In this document: positions 18,156 through 26,976 of the stretch, piece after piece
Position numbering within the stretch: the first letter of the stretch is position 1
How the letters are laid out: the number at the start of each line of letters is the position of its first letter
Assembly: GCF_009755815.1 (NCBI RefSeq)
Contig: NZ_WRPK01000004.1
Coordinates: forward strand, 1 to 64,000
Length of the DNA stretch: 64,000 bases
Source: Flavisphingomonas formosensis
GTDB lineage: Bacteria; Pseudomonadota; Alphaproteobacteria; Sphingomonadales; Sphingomonadaceae
Reading direction: 5' to 3'
The notes under the pieces: generated by a model
Databases searched by the model: none
What the model saw: only the letters and a program-made list of their open reading frames with translations
What the model was told of the DNA's origin: nothing
Position numbers and translations under genes: made by a program

Positions 18156-18779
18156 GTGGCACGGCGATCCGGCAAGGCGATGCGCGCATCGGGCGAGGAG
18201 GGGGGCGCCGGGCTGCCCGAAACGCGCCGCCGCGCGATCCAGGAGATTGCCGGCACCTTGTTCGCCAGCCGCGGCTACGAGGCGACGTCGATGCGGGATC
18301 TCGCCGCTGCGGCCGGCCTGATGCCCGCTTCGCTCTATCACCATTTCTCTTCCAAGGAGGAGCTGTTCGTATCGGTGGCCGGCGAAAGCGTCGCCAAGAT
18401 GCAGCGCGCGCTCGAGGCGGGGATTGCCGGCGTCGAGGATCCATGGGCGCGGCTGGAGGCGGCGCTGATCGCGCATGCCGAGGCGCTGCTCGACCGCAGC
18501 GGCTTTCGCGTTCTCGTCGTGCTCATGTATCCGCCGGGCCTCAGCGAGCAGGCGCGCGAGACGCTGGGCGTGCAGCGAGAGCCCTATGAGCGGATCTTTC
18601 GCGAGCTGCTGGCGGCCGTGCCCTTTCCCGAGGGCGTCGACCGCGCCATCCTGCGCAAGCTGCTGCTCAGCATGATGAACAGCATTTCCATCTGGTATCG
18701 GCCGGAGGGATCGGCGAGCCCGCGCGACATCGCGCACCAGATCCTGCTGATCCTGCGCCACCGGGCGGCGGAGGCTTGA
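18156..18779 (+). CDS. TetR-family transcriptional regulator
   Basis: A 207-residue regulator with a typical N-terminal helix-turn-helix (about 25-70: FASRGYEATSMRDLAAAAGLMPASLYHHFSSKEELF) and a ligand-binding C-terminal half. The GTG at 18156 has no clear Shine-Dalgarno sequence; an ATG at 18180 is an alternative start. The surrounding CoA-dependent genes make it a candidate for the shared operator at 3014 and 7328, but so is the TetR gene at 19785. Confidence 0.88.
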   Translation: MARRSGKAMRASGEEGGAGLPETRRRAIQEIAGTLFASRGYEATSMRDLAAAAGLMPASLYHHFSSKEELFVSVAGESVAKMQRALEAGIAGVEDPWARLEAALIAHAEALLDRSGFRVLVVLMYPPGLSEQARETLGVQREPYERIFRELLAAVPFPEGVDRAILRKLLLSMMNSISIWYRPEGSASPRDIAHQILLILRHRAAEA

Positions 18780-18804
18780 GCAAGGCCTGGCAGGCCGTCG
18801 AAAA

Positions 18805-19242
18805 TCAGCCCCGCGGTTTCGGGCGATAGGCGATCTCGAAAATCGCGGTGAGCAAGATCATCAGGGCAATGCCTTCGATCACTTGCAGGATCAGCATCTT
18901 CCACGTGGTGTGATCGACCGCGACGAAGAACTGCATGTTGGGGATGACGACGAAGAAGCCGCCCCAGATACCCCACCAGATCGCCGGCCCCATGCCGCGC
19001 CCCGGATAGACGCGCAGGAACAGATAGCAGAACATCGGCATCTGCAGCAAATAGGTAAGGAACAGGAAGGGCAGCAGCGGCATGATGTCGGCAGGCGGCC
19101 GCGACGGATAGTCCGCCGCCGGATAGTCGCCGAACAGCACCGGCGCCAGATGCTGGTGGAAGGCGATATCGAGGACGAAGATCAGGATCGACGCGATGAT
19201 CGTGACGATCAGGAATCGTGCCCATTGCACGGGTGCGGCCAT
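18805..19242 (-). CDS. Four-helix membrane protein, unknown function
   Basis: A 145-residue protein with four hydrophobic segments (about residues 6-28, 50-72, 84-105 and 115-138). The start at 19242 is chosen because AGAGGAAC precedes it. An in-frame start 17 codons upstream runs into the hairpin repeat at 19269-19297. No family motif is recognised. It lies downstream of, and on the same strand as, the NTF2-like, TetR, COQ4-like and RidA genes, so it may be the last gene of that group. Confidence 0.65.
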   Translation of the reverse strand: MAAPVQWARFLIVTIIASILIFVLDIAFHQHLAPVLFGDYPAADYPSRPPADIMPLLPFLFLTYLLQMPMFCYLFLRVYPGRGMGPAIWWGIWGGFFVVIPNMQFFVAVDHTTWKMLILQVIEGIALMILLTAIFEIAYRPKPRG

Positions 19243-19268
19243 TTCGGGTTCCTCTCTGTCGTTGTTTT

Positions 19269-19297
19269 CGTCATGCTGAAACGAGTTCAGCATGACG
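19269..19297. repeat. Hairpin repeat, second copy of the GTCATGCTGAA family
   Basis: CGTCATGCTGAA and TTCAGCATGACG with a 5-base loop. The arms match the perfect hairpin at 12802-12833. It lies between two minus-strand genes. Confidence 0.7.
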
Positions 19298-19341
19298 CAT
19301 TTTATGGAATACCCGCTTCTTTCGCGTGAGCGCCTGCGAAA

Positions 19342-19764
19342 TTATAGTTCGAAGAAGTTCGGGAAGCGCTTCAGCAACTCGCCGATCTCATTGTCGGAGA
19401 TGTTGAATTCGAAGCCTTCCTCGTCGCCCCGGCGGCGATAGCCGTAGATGTTGAGCCAGGTCCAGCCGGGCGTGCCGTTCTCGGGAAAGACTTCCCAGGT
19501 GAGGTGGCAGAGCGCGCTGTCCGCGGAGACGGGGACGACCTTGAAATCCTTGAGGCGGATGTCGGAGCCGACGCCGGTCCGCTCGAAACGCGCGACCTGG
19601 CCGGTGCAGGCTTCGTCGGCGGTCGCCCGGTCGTCGAAGGTGTGGACCCCGCCATTGGTAAAGGAGATATAGGGAAACAGATAATGACCGGCGATCGCGC
19701 GGCCGTCCTTGTCCAGCATCGCCTGGCCGTAGCTTTTGCAAATCGCCTCGGGGCCCTTCATCAT
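19342..19764 (-). CDS. NTF2-like (SnoaL-type) protein
   Basis: A 140-residue single-domain protein with the NTF2-like pattern: an N-terminal helix (PEAICKSYGQAMLDKDGRAIAGHYL), the FPYISFTNGG strand and a cone-shaped core with W/F residues (HLTWEVFPENGTPGWTWLNIYGYRR). AGGAG precedes the ATGATG start. Such proteins act as small isomerases, hydratases or ligand carriers; no catalytic residues can be named. Located 20 bases downstream of the TetR gene on the same strand. Confidence 0.65.
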   Translation of the reverse strand: MMKGPEAICKSYGQAMLDKDGRAIAGHYLFPYISFTNGGVHTFDDRATADEACTGQVARFERTGVGSDIRLKDFKVVPVSADSALCHLTWEVFPENGTPGWTWLNIYGYRRRGDEEGFEFNISDNEIGELLKRFPNFFEL

Positions 19765-19784
19765 CTTCTCCTGTGTGGTGAATT

Positions 19785-20408
19785 CTATTCGGTCGCGGCA
19801 GGCGCGAGGCTGCGCACGATCTGCGCGGCGGCGGCGTCCACATAATCGCGCGGCATCGGCGCTTCGCTGAGCATCATGCGGAAGATCACGCTGCCGCTGA
19901 TCATGTCGAACAGCGTGTCGACGTCGATACCGTCGCGGATCAGCCCGGCGGCCTGCCCCTTGGCGACGATGGTGCGCAGTTCGCCGCGTGTGGCCTCCTC
20001 CAGCCGGTTGAACTGGTCGCGTAGCGCCGCATCCGACTGCGCGCTGGCCAGCACGCCGAGCACCGCGGCCTTCATCCCGGGCCTGCCGTAGAAGCTTGCT
20101 GCCTGCGCGAATATCGCGCGGATCTGTGCCGCCAGCCCCTCCTGGACGACGATGTCGGGCAGGCCCTCGGCGCCGTCGCCGGTTGCGATCTCGGCGGCGA
20201 GATGCGCCTTGGTCGGCCAGCGGCGGTAGATGGTCGGCTTGCCGATGCCGGTTTCCTGCGCGATCGCCTCGAAGCTCAGTGCCTCATAGCCCTTTTCGGC
20301 GAGCAGCCGCCGCGCAGCGCCGATCACGCGGGCATCCACCTCCGGATCGCGCGGCCGGCCCCGCGCGCGAGGCGCGGGGAAGGCAAGCACCGCAGCGCGC
20401 GGGTTCAT
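19785..20408 (-). CDS. TetR/AcrR-family transcriptional regulator
   Basis: A 207-residue regulator. The DNA-binding domain is at about 17-65 (RGRPRDPEVDARVIGAARRLLAEKGYEALSFEAIAQETGIGKPTIYRRWPTK), followed by a TetR C-terminal ligand domain. The ATG at 20408 lies 7 bases after the COQ4-like stop, so it belongs to that operon. A further in-frame ATG upstream would overlap the COQ4-like gene and is less likely. Confidence 0.88.
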   Translation of the reverse strand: MNPRAAVLAFPAPRARGRPRDPEVDARVIGAARRLLAEKGYEALSFEAIAQETGIGKPTIYRRWPTKAHLAAEIATGDGAEGLPDIVVQEGLAAQIRAIFAQAASFYGRPGMKAAVLGVLASAQSDAALRDQFNRLEEATRGELRTIVAKGQAAGLIRDGIDVDTLFDMISGSVIFRMMLSEAPMPRDYVDAAAAQIVRSLAPAATE

Positions 20409-20415
20409 GACCGGA

Positions 20416-21255
20416 TCAGCCGGTCGAGGCGTCGAAGGTCCACTGCCAGTGGCCGTCGGGCGGCCCATCCTGGAAGCTGAACTCCTCGCGTATGTCCGCG
20501 ATCTGCCAGTCGTAATAATCTTCCCAGCGGATCATGAAGATCGGCTTCTTCTGCTTGGCGCCGAGCGCGCGGCCCATTGCGAGGGATTCGAAATAGGCGG
20601 GCAGGATCACCGGATAGTGGCAGGCGGCACGCATCATGCTGGTCGAGCAGAGAAACATGCCGTGGCGGCTGATCTCGGCCGCGAACTCCAGCTCGAAATA
20701 GTTCATATTGGCGATCATGTGCGCGGTGACGAGCCCCATCTCGCCGACCGGGCTCGGATCGAGGCCGGTGACCATATGCTCGATATCGTGCACTTGCACG
20801 CGCCGCTTGTTCATATATTCATAGTCGTTGCGCGGCTCGCCGGTGAACATGAAGTCGAGCTGGTAGCCGGTCTCCTCGATGAAATCGTGGATGCGCCGGC
20901 CGAGCGTGCCGGCGGCATAGCCCTTCACCGTCTCGATGCTGAGATCGGAGACGAAGCGGCTGTCGATCCAGTCGCCGAATTCGGGGATGCGCTTCTTCTC
21001 CGATTCCAGCATCTCCATCAGCCGCGGCACGTCGATCACCTCGCCGAAAGCGCGGTTGATCTCGGGGATCAGGAAGGCGGCCGGCAGGTCGTGCCCGTCG
21101 CGCTTCAGCCCCATCTGGGCGTAGAGATCGCGGAACAGCGGATTGTTGAGATATTTGGAGTTGCTGATGAGCACGCTGCTCGTCACCGGCTCCTTGCCAC
21201 CCTTCATGTAGATGGCTTCGGATTCGGCCAGCTTGAATTCGACGGCTGTCGCCAT
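20416..21255 (-). CDS. COQ4-like protein
   Basis: A 279-residue protein carrying the COQ4 metal signature HDxxHx11E exactly (H156, D157, H160, E172, in HDIEHMVTGLDPSPVGE). COQ4 family members bind a divalent metal and have been linked to C1 decarboxylation and hydroxylation of ubiquinone precursors. AGGAGAG precedes the start. Here it sits between a RidA protein and a TetR regulator in a catabolic region, far from any ubiquinone gene, so it may have been recruited to oxidise or decarboxylate another ring compound; that is inference. Confidence 0.78.
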   Translation of the reverse strand: MATAVEFKLAESEAIYMKGGKEPVTSSVLISNSKYLNNPLFRDLYAQMGLKRDGHDLPAAFLIPEINRAFGEVIDVPRLMEMLESEKKRIPEFGDWIDSRFVSDLSIETVKGYAAGTLGRRIHDFIEETGYQLDFMFTGEPRNDYEYMNKRRVQVHDIEHMVTGLDPSPVGEMGLVTAHMIANMNYFELEFAAEISRHGMFLCSTSMMRAACHYPVILPAYFESLAMGRALGAKQKKPIFMIRWEDYYDWQIADIREEFSFQDGPPDGHWQWTFDASTG

Positions 21256-21280
21256 GGCTGCTCTCCTCTTCCTGTCTCGT

Positions 21281-21685
21281 TCAGTCGATCGCGACGACGG
21301 TTGCGATCTCGATCAGCAGCGCGCCCAGCGCCAGCCGTTCGACGCCGATCATCGAGGACGCGTTGGGCGGGAAGGGCTTGCCGTCGAGCGCGACGTTCAT
21401 CGCGCCGACGAATTGCTGGAAGCGCTCGTCGGTGAGGCCGACGACATAGAAGGTCTGGCTCACCACGTCGGCCGGCGTCGCGCCGATCGCGGCGAGCGCC
21501 TTGGCGACGTTCTGGAAGGCGTGGACCACCTGATCGTGGAAGCTCTCGCCCTGCACCTGGAAGCTGGCGTCGAGCGCGGTCTGGCCGGCGACGAAAGCCA
21601 GCCGCTTGCCGGCCGGCGGCACGGAGATCTGGGCGAAGCCGTCGAGCTTGAAGAGGCTGTCGGGGTTGATGTGTTCGACGGCCAT
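21281..21685 (-). CDS. RidA-family protein
   Basis: A 134-residue YjgF/YER057c/UK114 family protein. Recognisable segments are FVAGQTALDASFQVQG, HDQVVHAFQNVAKALAAIGATPADVVSQTFYVVG and the closing SSMIGVERLALGALLIEIATVVA. Canonical RidA enzymes deaminate enamines using an Arg near the end; here that position reads GVERL, so the Arg cannot be confirmed. AGGAGAGA precedes the start. First gene of the RidA-COQ4-like-TetR group on the minus strand. Confidence 0.85.
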   Translation of the reverse strand: MAVEHINPDSLFKLDGFAQISVPPAGKRLAFVAGQTALDASFQVQGESFHDQVVHAFQNVAKALAAIGATPADVVSQTFYVVGLTDERFQQFVGAMNVALDGKPFPPNASSMIGVERLALGALLIEIATVVAID

Positions 21686-21922
21686 GAGCGAGTCTCTCCT
21701 GTAGCGGTGCCGGGTTCGGCCTTGCCGCACGGGATATACGTTCCGCCCCGGATCGTAAATTGCGGGTGGCTGCGAACTGCCGTTGAAAAGGGCCACGCTT
21801 TGGAGAAGCGGACGCGTTGTTGCCGACGGCCATCGATGGTGGCCCGCGAACCCGACATGCTCCACCCTCGCTTGATCCCGCCGCGGCCATGGGCGAGCAG
21901 GAGGGAGCCGTAGGAGGATGGG

Positions 21923-22423
21923 ATGACGATGAGGCTGGAGGATATCGAGCGGATCAAGATGCTGAAGCATCGCTACATGCGCATGCTCGACAGCGGCGAC
22001 AGCGACGGGCTGCGCGATTGCTTCGTGGCAGAGGCGACGATCCGCTACGAAGGCGGCAGCTATCTGTACGAAGCCGCCGGCCGCGACGAGATCGTCGGGC
22101 TGCTGAGCCAGATGCAGAACAACCAATATGTCGGCATGCACCTGGCGCTGATGCCCGAGATCACCGTGCACGACGCGGACACCGCCGAGGGCCGCTGGTA
22201 CATGATCGACTGGGCGTTCAACCTCGCCACCAACCGCGAGACGCAGGGCGCGGCCTTCTACCAGGATCGCTATGTGGTGCGGGACGGCGAATGGAAGATC
22301 CTCCACAGCGGCTATGTCCGCGCCTATGAGAAGGTCGAGTATCGCGACACGCCGATCGACCTGCACAGCCATTTGTTCGCGAAGTTCGACCCGCCGATGG
22401 AGGGCGGATCGCTGCCGAAGTAG
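21923..22423 (+). CDS. SnoaL-like NTF2 superfamily protein
   Basis: A 166-residue NTF2-like protein: an N-terminal LEDIERIKMLKHRYMRMLDSGD helix pair, the DCFVAEATIRYEGG strand and the late RYVVRDGEWKILHSGY strand typical of SnoaL_4 proteins (scytalone-dehydratase and ring-hydroxylating beta-subunit fold). GTAGGAGGATGGG precedes the start. Divergent from the RidA gene across a 237-bp gap that probably holds both promoters. Could be an isomerase or hydratase of the pathway. Confidence 0.8.
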   Translation: MTMRLEDIERIKMLKHRYMRMLDSGDSDGLRDCFVAEATIRYEGGSYLYEAAGRDEIVGLLSQMQNNQYVGMHLALMPEITVHDADTAEGRWYMIDWAFNLATNRETQGAAFYQDRYVVRDGEWKILHSGYVRAYEKVEYRDTPIDLHSHLFAKFDPPMEGGSLPK

Positions 22424-22465
22424 ATTTGGTCAGGCGGAGAGGGTGTCGAAGCGCGGCCCCTCTCT

Positions 22466-22575
22466 CCGTTCGTTCCGAGCGAAGTCGAGGGACCGTTCGA
22501 GCGCAGTCGAGAACAGCACCGTCGCCGGCCTCGGCTTCGCTCGGCCTGGCCCTCGACTTCGCTCGGGACGAACGG
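22466..22575. repeat. Long inverted repeat (CCCTCGACTTCGCTCGG family)
   Basis: A 26-base arm at 22466-22491 pairs with 22550-22575 with a single mismatch (CCGTTCGTTCCGAGCG... against ...CGCTCGGGACGAACGG). The spacer holds further GTCGA and GCTTCGCTCGG fragments that look like partial copies of the same unit. It fills most of the gap between the SnoaL-like gene and the convergent VapC gene and could act as a terminator for both. Confidence 0.75.
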
Positions 22576-22607
22576 GAGAAGGGCTGAAGCGATCCCAGCA
22601 GAACGAC

Positions 22608-22997
22608 TTATGGTACGATCACGGGCACCGGCGACCTATTCTTCGCACTCTTGGCCAGCGCCTTGTCGAAGCTCAGAAACGCCGAGCACCCTTCGGCCTT
22701 GGCGAGATGGAGCGCGTCGGCGAAATCCATGCCGTCGCGCATCCATTCGATTGCCAGCGACAAGGCCGCAGGATCTTCGACGGTCACACCCGGCAGGCCC
22801 GCCAGCCCGGCCAGTCCGTCCGCCACCCGAGCCGCCGGAAAACGATAGCCGCTGCGCAGCACCCATTCGCTTTCCAGGAAGACGGTGGCCGAAATAAAGA
22901 TGTCGCCGGCTGCGATTGCCGTCCGCGCCGCGGCCGCCTGAGCCGGATCGTCCGCGGTCAGGAAGCGGACGACGATATTGGTGTCAATCGCGCGCAC
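22608..22997 (-). CDS. vapC: VapC-type PIN-domain toxin
   Basis: A 129-residue PIN-domain ribonuclease with the expected acidic active-site residues D5 (AIDTNIVV), E42 (LESEW), D94 (DFADALH) and D111. VapC toxins cut tRNA or rRNA when not held by their antitoxin. It starts with GTG at 22997 inside the end of the antitoxin gene (14-base overlap), the usual VapBC arrangement. The GTG start is set by this overlap and by the family N-terminus. Confidence 0.88.
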   Translation of the reverse strand: MRAIDTNIVVRFLTADDPAQAAAARTAIAAGDIFISATVFLESEWVLRSGYRFPAARVADGLAGLAGLPGVTVEDPAALSLAIEWMRDGMDFADALHLAKAEGCSAFLSFDKALAKSAKNRSPVPVIVP

Positions 22998-23256
22998 GCC
23001 GTTCCGCCTCTCGGGCGATCGCTTCGTTCATCTCGTCGATCGACAGGGCTGGGCCGTCATGCCGCATCGATCCGAACATCGTCTCGACGTCCGAAGGCGG
23101 GAAAAGGGGGCTCGCTTTCAGCAACACTCCATCCGGCGTATCCTCGACGGTGAGCTTGGTGCCGGGCGTCCAATGGCGCAGATCGCGAATCGCCTTCGGC
23201 AGGATCACCTGTCCCTTGGTCGAGATTATCGTCGTCAGCCGATCATGCTTGCCCAT
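22984..23256 (-). CDS. vapB: VapB-type antitoxin (AbrB/SpoVT fold)
   Basis: A 90-residue protein with an N-terminal AbrB-like swapped-hairpin DNA-binding domain (TTIISTKGQVILPKAIRD) and an acidic C-terminal tail (SIDEMNEAIAREAERRARD) that would wrap the VapC toxin. It overlaps the vapC start and is expected to repress its own operon together with VapC. Confidence 0.87.
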   Translation of the reverse strand: MGKHDRLTTIISTKGQVILPKAIRDLRHWTPGTKLTVEDTPDGVLLKASPLFPPSDVETMFGSMRHDGPALSIDEMNEAIAREAERRARD

Positions 23257-23353
23257 GGGAATGCTTCTTGAGGTAAGACTGTAGTAAGATAAGAAACCTG
23301 AGGACTCTGCGCAACCCCGATCGCCACGCCCGCGAAAGCAGGGGCGACGTCTT

Positions 23354-24745
23354 TTACGCTCCGCCGCCGAGTGCCTTGTAGAGCGCGATCGCCTGGTCCG
23401 ACCGCGCGGATTCCGCGTCGATCGCGGCGCGTTCGGCGGTGAGATAGGCGGTCTCCACGGTCAGCAGCTCGATCAGGTCTGCCTCGCCGGCACGGTAGCG
23501 CTGGCGGGCGAGGTCGAGCGCGGCGCGCTGGGCGTCGCGGGCGGCGCGGCTTTGGGCGCGGGTGCCGCCGGCGCGGGCGAAGCGGTTGGCGGCGGTCTCG
23601 CTGTCGGAGAGCGCGCCGAGCACGGCCGCTTCATAGGCGGCTGCCGCACCCTCGGCCCGAGCCTTGGCACCGCGGATCTGGGCGCGGATGCGGCCGGCGT
23701 CGAAGATCGGCCAGTGCAGGGTCGGGCCGAACTGATAGCGCATGCTGCCATTGGCGGTGAGATCGCCGGGCGAGCGGCCCTGCTGCCCGATCGAGCCGAG
23801 CAGCGAGAAGCTGGGGAAGAGATCGGCGGTGGCGACGCCGATATCCGCCGTCGCCGCGGCGAGCCGCCGCTCGGCGGACACGATGTCGGGCCGGCGGCGC
23901 AGGAGATCGGATCGCAGGCCGCGTGCGATCACGTCCGGCGCGCTCGGGATCGGTGCCGGCTCCAGCAGCTTCGGATCGAGGCCTTCCGGCGGCCTGCCGG
24001 TGAGCAGCGCCAGCCGGTAGGCGGCGGCGTGGACATCGGCCTCGGCGCCAGGCAATTGTGCCGCCGTCGACCGCGCCTCGCCATCCGCTCGCTCGGCATC
24101 GAAGCGCGATGCCTCGCCCGCGCGGAAGCGCTGGCGGGTGAGATCGGCGATCTTCGCCTGTGCGTCAGCGTCGCTCTTCAGGCTGGCATGGAGCGCCTGG
24201 GCCGCGCGCAGATCGATATAGCTGCGCGCGACCTCGGCATGGACGCTGACCATCGTCGCGCGGCGATCCGCATCGGCCGCGGCCATGCGGGCTTCGGCGC
24301 CCTCGATCGTGCGGCGCGTCTTGCCCCACAGGTCGATCTCCCAGCTCGCGTCGAAGCCGACGTCGTAGAGATCGAGATCGCGCGAGAAGCCCGGGATCTT
24401 GCCGATCGGGATCTGGCCGTTCTCGCTCAGCCGGTTGGTGGTCGCCGATCCGCTGGCGTTGACCTGGGGCAGCAACCCCGCGGCGGCGGACGCCCGGTCG
24501 GCGCGTGCTTCTGCCAGCCTGGCGCGGGCGGAGCGGATGTCGAGATTGGCGGCGTCTGCATCGGCGATCAGGCGGGCGAGCGTGGGATCGCCGAAGCTTT
24601 CCCACCAGCGCACATCCACCGGATCGCTGGAGCCGGGCTCCACCCACGCGGGCGCGGCCGCGACTTTCGGCGGCTCGCGATAGCTCGGCCCGACGGTGCA
24701 GGCGCCGAGCGTCAGCAGGAGGAGGAGGGCAGAGGCGCGGGCCAT
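23354..24745 (-). CDS. NodT-family outer membrane efflux lipoprotein
   Basis: A 463-residue TolC-like outer membrane factor. It is a lipoprotein (lipobox LGAC, C16) with the two repeated OEP halves recognisable by VRWWESFGDPTLARLI and by RRPDIVSAERRLAAATADIGVATADLFPSFSL, plus the long coiled-coil segments. It would form the exit duct for the ABC exporter encoded immediately upstream (4-base gap). Most cecR-ybhGFSR operons lack a dedicated channel gene, so its inclusion here makes the system self-contained. Confidence 0.9.
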   Translation of the reverse strand: MARASALLLLLTLGACTVGPSYREPPKVAAAPAWVEPGSSDPVDVRWWESFGDPTLARLIADADAANLDIRSARARLAEARADRASAAAGLLPQVNASGSATTNRLSENGQIPIGKIPGFSRDLDLYDVGFDASWEIDLWGKTRRTIEGAEARMAAADADRRATMVSVHAEVARSYIDLRAAQALHASLKSDADAQAKIADLTRQRFRAGEASRFDAERADGEARSTAAQLPGAEADVHAAAYRLALLTGRPPEGLDPKLLEPAPIPSAPDVIARGLRSDLLRRRPDIVSAERRLAAATADIGVATADLFPSFSLLGSIGQQGRSPGDLTANGSMRYQFGPTLHWPIFDAGRIRAQIRGAKARAEGAAAAYEAAVLGALSDSETAANRFARAGGTRAQSRAARDAQRAALDLARQRYRAGEADLIELLTVETAYLTAERAAIDAESARSDQAIALYKALGGGA

Positions 24746-24749
24746 GGGA

Positions 24750-25850
24750 TCACTCCATCCGGGCGCGGAACAGCCAGGCGCCGAGGCTCAGCGTCACCGC
24801 CGCGATGATCAGCAGGGGATAGATGCGCGGCAGCACGTCGGCGGCCGGCATCGCTTTCAGGAAGAGTCCGTCGACGATCTCGAGGAACCAGCGCGAGGGA
24901 TCGGCGAGGCTGACCACCTGCAGCCAGCCGGGCATATTGTCGATCGGGCTGGCATAGCCGGAGAGCAGGATCAGCGGCACGGTGATCAGGAATGCGCCGA
25001 GAAAGGCCTGCTGCTGGGTCTGCGACGCGGCCGAGATGGCCATGCCGACGCCGATCAGGGCCAGCAGGAACACGAACAGGGACAGATAGAAAAGCAGCAC
25101 GGATCCCGTGAACGGTACGCCGAAAACGAGCTGCGCCACCACCAGATAGACCGTCCCGTTGATCAGGCCGACCGCGACCGGGGGCGCCATCTTGCCGATC
25201 AGTATCTCGTGGACGCGGAGCGGCGAGACCATGAGCTGATCGAAGGTGCCGAGCTCGCGTTCGCGCGCCACGGACTGGGCGGTGACCGAGATGCCGCTGA
25301 CCGCGCCGATCATCACGATCAGGCTGGGCAGGGTGAACCAGAGATAATCGAGATTGGGATTGAACCAGTTGCGGATGATGCTGCCGCCTGTCGACGACGT
25401 CGTTGTCGGGCGGAGCACCGCGCCCGTGGCCTCCGCGATGCGCTGGAGATAGCCGCCGACGATCTGCGCGGCATTGGATCGCCGGCCGTCCAGCACGACG
25501 CCGGCGGTGGCGGTCTCGCCGCGCGCGACCTTCGCGTCGAAATCGGAATCGAGCACGATCGCCGCGATCACCTTGCGATTGTCGATCGCATCGCGCAGCG
25601 CGGCCTCCGATCGCAACGGCACGACGCTGCCCACATTGGGGCTGCCGGCAAGCTGCGAGGCAAACTCGACCGCGGCGCGACCGCCGCTACGATCGAGCAG
25701 GCCGACGTCGAAATTCTTGACCTCCAGCGTCGCAGCCATGCCGAAGACGAAAAGCTGGAGCAGCGGCGGGACGAACAGCACCATGCGCGCCCGCGGATCG
25801 CGCAGGATCGCCCAGAATTCCTTGATCGTCATCGCGCGCAGCCGACCCAT
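24750..25850 (-). CDS. ybhR: ABC-2 type permease (YbhR-like)
   Basis: A 366-residue ABC-2 membrane protein with one N-terminal helix, a large periplasmic domain (about 45-175) and five C-terminal helices. The conserved segment VARERELGTFDQLMVSPLRVHEILIGK precedes helix 3. It would pair with the permease encoded just upstream to form the exporter channel. The stop of the upstream permease and this start are separated by one base. The symbol is by operon order and architecture with E. coli ybhR. Confidence 0.85.
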   Translation of the reverse strand: MGRLRAMTIKEFWAILRDPRARMVLFVPPLLQLFVFGMAATLEVKNFDVGLLDRSGGRAAVEFASQLAGSPNVGSVVPLRSEAALRDAIDNRKVIAAIVLDSDFDAKVARGETATAGVVLDGRRSNAAQIVGGYLQRIAEATGAVLRPTTTSSTGGSIIRNWFNPNLDYLWFTLPSLIVMIGAVSGISVTAQSVARERELGTFDQLMVSPLRVHEILIGKMAPPVAVGLINGTVYLVVAQLVFGVPFTGSVLLFYLSLFVFLLALIGVGMAISAASQTQQQAFLGAFLITVPLILLSGYASPIDNMPGWLQVVSLADPSRWFLEIVDGLFLKAMPAADVLPRIYPLLIIAAVTLSLGAWLFRARME

Positions 25851-25851
25851 C

Positions 25852-26976
25852 TCAGTCGAGCCTCTTGCGGGTGACGCGGAAGGCGAGCGCGAAGAACAGC
25901 GCGCCGAACGCCAGCATCACGGCAAGATCGGGCAGGAACAGGCCCCACAGATCGCCCGCCATGAACACCGATTGCAGCGGCGGGATCAGATAGCGGGCGG
26001 GCACGGCATAGGTGATCGCCTGGATCCATCGCGGCATCGAGCTGATCTCGAACAGGAAGCCGGAGAGCAGGAAGGACGGCAGGAAGCCGGAAAGCAGCGC
26101 GATCTGGCTGGCGACGAACTGGTTCTTGGTGGCGGCCGAGATCAACAGGCCCTGGCCGAGCGCGGGCACCAGGAAGACCGAGGCGATGATCAGCAGCGCG
26201 ACGGGCGATCCGCGAAACGGGACATGGAAGGCGAAGACCGCGATCAGCGTGCAGATCGTCATCGATCCCAACGCCAGCACGAAATAGGGAATGAGCTTGC
26301 TGGCGAGGAATTCGACCATGCTGACCGGTGTGGCCATGATCGCCTCCATCGTGCCCCGTTCCCACTCGCGCGCGACGACGAGGGCGGTGAGCAGCGTGCC
26401 CACCATCGTCATCACGATCGCGATCGCGCCGGGGACGAGGAAGTTACGGCTCTTGAGCTCCGGATTGAACCAGTAGCGCGGGGCCAGCGCGATCACCGGC
26501 TGCTGGCGCGCCGCGGATCCGCCGGCCATGCCCTGCGCCCAGCTCTGCCGTACCCCGTCGGCATAGGCGGCGACGAAATTGGCGGTCTGCGGCGTCGATC
26601 CGTCGGTGATGATCTGGATGGAGCCTCGGCCGGCTGCCTGGAGCCTGCCGAAGTCCGGCGGGATGACGACGATCGCGCGGATCGCGCCGCCGGTGAGCAG
26701 CGGCTTCAGGGGCGTCACGTTGCGCGCCATCGTGACGTCGAACCAGACCGAGCGCTGATAGGCCTGGGCGAGGCCGAGCGCGGGGGCGCTGCTGTCCTGC
26801 AGCGCGACTCCGATCTTCGAGCGGCTGGTGTCGAGCGAGACGGCGTAGCCGAACAGGAAGATGAGGATCAGCGGCAGCACCGCGGCGATCAGGATGGTCG
26901 AGGGATCGCGCAGGATCTGCTTGGTTTCCTTGCGCAGCATCGCCACGAGGCGGCGGCGATCGACGAGCATGCTCAT
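25852..26976 (-). CDS. ybhS: ABC-2 type permease (YbhS-like)
   Basis: A 374-residue ABC-2 permease with the same architecture as its downstream partner: N-terminal helix (about 26-45), periplasmic domain, then five helices. The signature VAREWERGTMEAIMATPVSMVEFLASK is present. The ATG at 26976 overlaps the ATPase stop (ATGA), which fixes the start and rules out a longer frame that reads back through the ATPase gene. Confidence 0.87.
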   Translation of the reverse strand: MSMLVDRRRLVAMLRKETKQILRDPSTILIAAVLPLILIFLFGYAVSLDTSRSKIGVALQDSSAPALGLAQAYQRSVWFDVTMARNVTPLKPLLTGGAIRAIVVIPPDFGRLQAAGRGSIQIITDGSTPQTANFVAAYADGVRQSWAQGMAGGSAARQQPVIALAPRYWFNPELKSRNFLVPGAIAIVMTMVGTLLTALVVAREWERGTMEAIMATPVSMVEFLASKLIPYFVLALGSMTICTLIAVFAFHVPFRGSPVALLIIASVFLVPALGQGLLISAATKNQFVASQIALLSGFLPSFLLSGFLFEISSMPRWIQAITYAVPARYLIPPLQSVFMAGDLWGLFLPDLAVMLAFGALFFALAFRVTRKRLD

